In this document: positions 3,773-6,221 of the stretch, piece by piece
How the letters are laid out: every line of letters starts with the position of its first letter
How positions within the stretch are numbered: position 1 is the stretch's first letter
From: Candidatus Omnitrophota bacterium
GTDB taxonomy: Bacteria > Omnitrophota > Gorgyraeia > S143-82
Direction of reading: 5' to 3'
DNA length: 6,221 bases
Assembly (NCBI GenBank): GCA_027034965.1
Contig: JALVWL010000238.1
Location: 1-6,221, forward strand
Position numbers and translations under genes: made by a program
The notes under the pieces: model-generated
What the model saw: the letters and a program-made list of their open reading frames with translations, nothing else
Database searches by the model: none
What the model was told of the DNA's origin: nothing

Positions 3773-6221
3773 TATGGTTATGGCCCTGTGTCATTTTCCA
3801 GCCTTTCTCAAACAGTACAGCTGCCTCCCCAGATAGATAACATCTTTGAAAAGCTGTATGGTAGGCCTATTGGTTCTATAGAGAGACACCTTTTAACTAC
3901 CCTTGCCCGAGATTACGGCCCTGGATATGTTTACGAGCGTTTGTTCGACCTTTCAGGTGATAGAGCAGACCTGTGGGAGACTATATCTTCCTGTGGAGAC
4001 AAGGCCCTGGAGGGTTTGTTATTGGCTCAAGGGGTCTCTACAGATAACCTGCCGGCCTTTACCTATATGGCGGATATGGTCTCTGAATCTGGGAAACTAG
4101 AAAGAGCCCTTTCCCTTTATTCTCTTGCGTTAGTTTCTGCCTATAGGGGTATTTCTCTTATTCCGGTTAAGGTTGAAAGCCTGGAAGATTTGCCAAGTGA
4201 TTCTATTGTTCTCCTCAATGTGTCAAACTCTAATGTTGGGCATTTTGTCTATCTCGCCGCAAAGAAAAAGGGCCTTCTGTTGGTGATAGACAACCATATA
4301 CCTAAATTTGTTTTTCTCGAGACTATAAAAGAAAAGTTCTCTGGTTATGCCTTGGTAAAGCCAGAGGCTATGGCGAAGATGAGAAAAACGCCTTTGCGCC
4401 TATCCATAGGGGAGGCAAAGCAGATATATGGCAGTCGGACCTATAGGAGATTTATAAGAAGACTTAAGCCTAGCGATTGTCTTGATCCTGATGACTTTTT
4501 GCCGGGCATGGAGTTGAAGGACGTTCTTACGAATGCAGGGATTACGATTGTAAGTGCAGTTGTTGCTCCGTATCTGCCTGGGGCCCAGGTGTCAAGTTTT
4601 GGCGAGGCCTACGCAGTTGCCCAGGTAGCCAATTTTACTACTCAATTTAGCGTTACCGTCCTGGATATGGATCCGAAGATGGCATCTGTAATGGGCTCGG
4701 CTGTTGGCGGGGCTGCGGGAGGAGGCCTGTCAGGTGGGCGGGGAGGTGCGCGAAAGGGTCTGGGGACAGGCGCATTGCAAGGGGGCTTGCAGGTTGGTAT
4801 TTCCGAGGCATTAAAGCCGGTGATAGACGATCCAATGGCGCGCAATCTGATGTCGGGTATGTTGGCGAGTGTTGGGACGAGCGCTATTGTGAGTGGAGTT
4901 TCAAAGGCCTGGGAAGGCCATCAGAACACAGCCCAGCTTGAAGCAAGTGGAGATCTGGGTGCACCGGTGGAAGTTATGGACGCTTCGCTGGAACTAGGTG
5001 CAGCTGCGTATATGGGAGATGCAAGTTCTGCGACATCACTGCAATATGGGCTTACTGGAAGTGGAAATGTATATGATATTGGCTCTGGCATAACAGTCCA
5101 GAATGGGGTCCTGGTTTCCAATGCATCCTGGGGACAAAATTTTCTTTCGGGTATCTCTGATTTCTGGTCAGCAAACAAGGGTGCAATTGTGAGGGATCTT
5201 GTTACCACCGGTATAAAGGTTGCGGCCCTTGAGAGTGGATTCCTCAAAGACGACTTTACGCGCGCCTTTGTCTCTACTGTTGGCGGAGATGTTATGGGCA
5301 GTCTTGTTACTGGTGGCAAGGTTACTGACTTTGGTATGTGGAAAAACGTTACGTGGTCAGGCCTCAAGCAAGGAGCAATGGACCTGGCAGTCAGCAAACT
5401 GGAAGAGATCCTCATAAATCCAGATAAATATGGTCGGCCGCGAGGTTTATCTAAGTACCAGGCAGGTGCCGCTGCTATGGGGATGATGATGGCAGCTGGT
5501 ACGGTCCTGCCGCGCCTTACAGGTGCCGCTGATTCCTGGCAGGCAGCCCTTACCAATTCAGTTAGTTCAATAGGCGGGGTCCTTTCTACCTGGAATGCCC
5601 CTGATCCCACACAATTTCCGGATACTTTTGCTGGTAAGGCCCAATATCAATATCAATACGCCAAGTACTTTAACAACCTGATGAGCACAGCCGGTGTATC
5701 CACCCTGCCAGCCGTAGTTGAGACAATGAAGATGCAGGGCATTACTGATTGGAAGAGCCAGAAATTTATGCCCTCTGGTATTGATGTCTTTGGCAATATG
5801 ATAAATGCTGGTGTGCACAATGTATCCGTCAATCTCCTTCAAAGAAATATAGTCGGCTCCTTAAATAACTGGAACCCGCTTAGCAATAAAGTATTCAGGA
5901 TATATTCGGAAAATAACAGGCCGGCTTCTAAAGGATTATTGACAGAGCGGTTGCCCCAGGCTGTTGAAAAGATAAACGAAATGGAAAAAGCGAACAATAA
6001 AGGCTTTATGCACACCCTGCACAATGCAATGTTTGGCTGGATGGATAAGAATGCCTTGTTTAGTGGGTATGAATTCAGAGAAGGAACAAGAGTCTCTGTT
6101 CTGGATGAAAACGCCAGAGAAAGGTATGTGAATATTGGCGGGAAAATAAGCTCCCTCTATTTTTCTCCCACAGGAGAGACCATAGCCGAAGCAAGGATCG
6201 AAGATCTGAAATTAAAGGGAA
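3671..6221 (+). CDS. Large exported protein with C39-like peptidase domain and glycine zipper (partial, 3' end missing)
   Basis: This frame is open for 850 codons and leaves the window without a stop. Residues 1-34 look like a signal peptide. Residues about 100-230 resemble peptidase family C39: SCGDKALEGLLLAQGV around Cys108, GHFVYL with His191, and VIDNH with Asp207. The His-to-Asp spacing of 16 equals that of the ComA peptidase domain, and the Cys-to-His spacing is similar (83 against 79). C39 enzymes usually cut double-glycine leaders and sit at the N-terminus of ABC transporters. No transporter follows here, so this is a stand-alone, probably exported, C39-like protein. The usual oxyanion Gln before the Cys is not seen; Glu103 is nearby. 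Residues 347-371 form a glycine zipper, 598-620 are hydrophobic, and the region from about 380 onward is not recognised. The ATG at 3671 has a weak ribosome binding site; GTG 3689 and TTG 3692 sit behind AAGGAG and are credible starts. Its place after tadC suggests, but does not prove, a pilus-linked role. Confidence 0.75.
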   Translation, partial: MQRRRQVLQRKVFFGPFLCILITILFMFENLSWAYGYGPVSFSSLSQTVQLPPQIDNIFEKLYGRPIGSIERHLLTTLARDYGPGYVYERLFDLSGDRADLWETISSCGDKALEGLLLAQGVSTDNLPAFTYMADMVSESGKLERALSLYSLALVSAYRGISLIPVKVESLEDLPSDSIVLLNVSNSNVGHFVYLAAKKKGLLLVIDNHIPKFVFLETIKEKFSGYALVKPEAMAKMRKTPLRLSIGEAKQIYGSRTYRRFIRRLKPSDCLDPDDFLPGMELKDVLTNAGITIVSAVVAPYLPGAQVSSFGEAYAVAQVANFTTQFSVTVLDMDPKMASVMGSAVGGAAGGGLSGGRGGARKGLGTGALQGGLQVGISEALKPVIDDPMARNLMSGMLASVGTSAIVSGVSKAWEGHQNTAQLEASGDLGAPVEVMDASLELGAAAYMGDASSATSLQYGLTGSGNVYDIGSGITVQNGVLVSNASWGQNFLSGISDFWSANKGAIVRDLVTTGIKVAALESGFLKDDFTRAFVSTVGGDVMGSLVTGGKVTDFGMWKNVTWSGLKQGAMDLAVSKLEEILINPDKYGRPRGLSKYQAGAAAMGMMMAAGTVLPRLTGAADSWQAALTNSVSSIGGVLSTWNAPDPTQFPDTFAGKAQYQYQYAKYFNNLMSTAGVSTLPAVVETMKMQGITDWKSQKFMPSGIDVFGNMINAGVHNVSVNLLQRNIVGSLNNWNPLSNKVFRIYSENNRPASKGLLTERLPQAVEKINEMEKANNKGFMHTLHNAMFGWMDKNALFSGYEFREGTRVSVLDENARERYVNIGGKISSLYFSPTGETIAEARIEDLKLKG
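3679..3684 (+). promoter_or_regulatory. Candidate ribosome binding site inside the annotated start of the C39-like gene
   Basis: AAGGAG lies 7 bases before an in-frame TTG (3692) and 4 bases before a GTG (3689). The ATG at 3671 has only a weak purine run (GAAAG) upstream. An in-frame TGA at 3659-3661 bounds the possible starts. The true start may therefore be the TTG or GTG. Confidence 0.5.
3968..4360 (+). other. C39-like cysteine peptidase domain
   Basis: The domain covers residues about 100-230 of the exported protein. The Cys codon is at 3992, the His codon at 4241 and the Asp codon at 4289. Between Cys and His lies a helical stretch, then the beta segment SLIPVKVESLEDLP, then SIVLLNVSNSNVGHFVYLAA, matching the C39 pattern of a hydrophobic strand, GHF/Y, a strand and D. 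Activity is not certain, because the canonical Gln 5-6 residues before the Cys is absent. Confidence 0.68.
4709..4783 (+). other. Glycine-zipper segment of the C39-like protein
   Basis: Glycines occupy residues 347, 351, 355, 359, 363, 367 and 371, seven in a row at exact i+4 spacing. A second, shorter register runs through 342, 346 and 350. Small residues surround them and three Arg/Lys fall in the middle (357, 361, 362). Such GxxxG arrays pack helices tightly in membranes or oligomers. They are common in pre-toxin and membrane-translocating regions and in outer-membrane lipoproteins. Confidence 0.7.
5642..5659 (+). repeat. Short in-frame tandem repeat CAATAT/CAATAC x3
   Basis: Three near-identical hexamers encode a QYQYQY stretch (residues 658-663) in the C39-like protein. 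It is short and may be simply coding. It is recorded because hexamer repeats can change copy number without breaking the frame. Confidence 0.6.

Noticed and set aside
3903..4100. Small + strand frame of 65 codons
   Set aside because: It overlaps the C39-like domain in another frame, has no ribosome binding site, and the peptidase frame carries the conserved motifs.
4921..5610. Open frame of 229 codons on the minus strand
   Set aside because: It lies wholly inside the continuous + strand frame of the exported protein, is rich in Pro/Arg/Ser as antisense frames are, has no recognisable motif, and is explained by codon bias.

Overview
The window holds five genes on the + strand with no gap longer than about 42 bases. 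It looks like the middle-to-distal part of a Tad (tight adherence, type IVc pilus) locus that runs into a very large, unfinished gene for an exported protein with a C39-like cysteine peptidase domain. Base composition is moderately AT-rich by eye. ATA (Ile) and AGA/AGG (Arg) codons are frequent, and start regions carry good Shine-Dalgarno sequences, so this is a bacterium. Tad loci and very long exported proteins of this kind occur in environmental lineages such as Omnitrophota, Planctomycetes and Nitrospirota/Deltaproteobacteria-type genomes. That placement is only an impression; nothing here fixes the phylum.

Layout: (1) 36-1604, a 522-residue TadG-like protein with an N-terminal anchor, a second hydrophobic segment and a large cysteine-containing extracytoplasmic region. 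(2) 1613-1828, a 71-residue Flp-type pilin with a textbook prepilin peptidase site (G|FSTVEY). (3) 1842-2696, TadB, and (4) 2717-3628, TadC, the two inner-membrane platform proteins with T2SSF domains. (5) 3671 to the window edge, an open frame of 850 codons with no stop. It has a signal peptide, a C39-like peptidase domain (Cys108/His191/Asp207), a strong glycine-zipper segment (seven glycines at exact four-residue spacing) and more than 450 residues that I do not recognise.

Genes 1-4 are separated by 8, 13 and 20 bases and almost certainly form one transcript. The 42-base gap before gene 5 has no terminator that I can see, so gene 5 is probably transcribed with them. TadB and TadC would form the membrane platform on which a TadA ATPase assembles the Flp pilin, with the TadG-like protein as an accessory envelope component. 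The TadA ATPase, TadZ, secretin (RcpA), CpaB/RcpC and prepilin peptidase are not in the window and must lie elsewhere.

The part most worth following is gene 5. A C39 peptidase that is exported rather than fused to an ABC transporter, followed by a glycine zipper and a long unknown tail, encoded directly behind tadC, is not a standard Tad component. It could be a pilus-linked secreted effector or toxin, or a processing enzyme. The link to the pilus rests on gene position alone.
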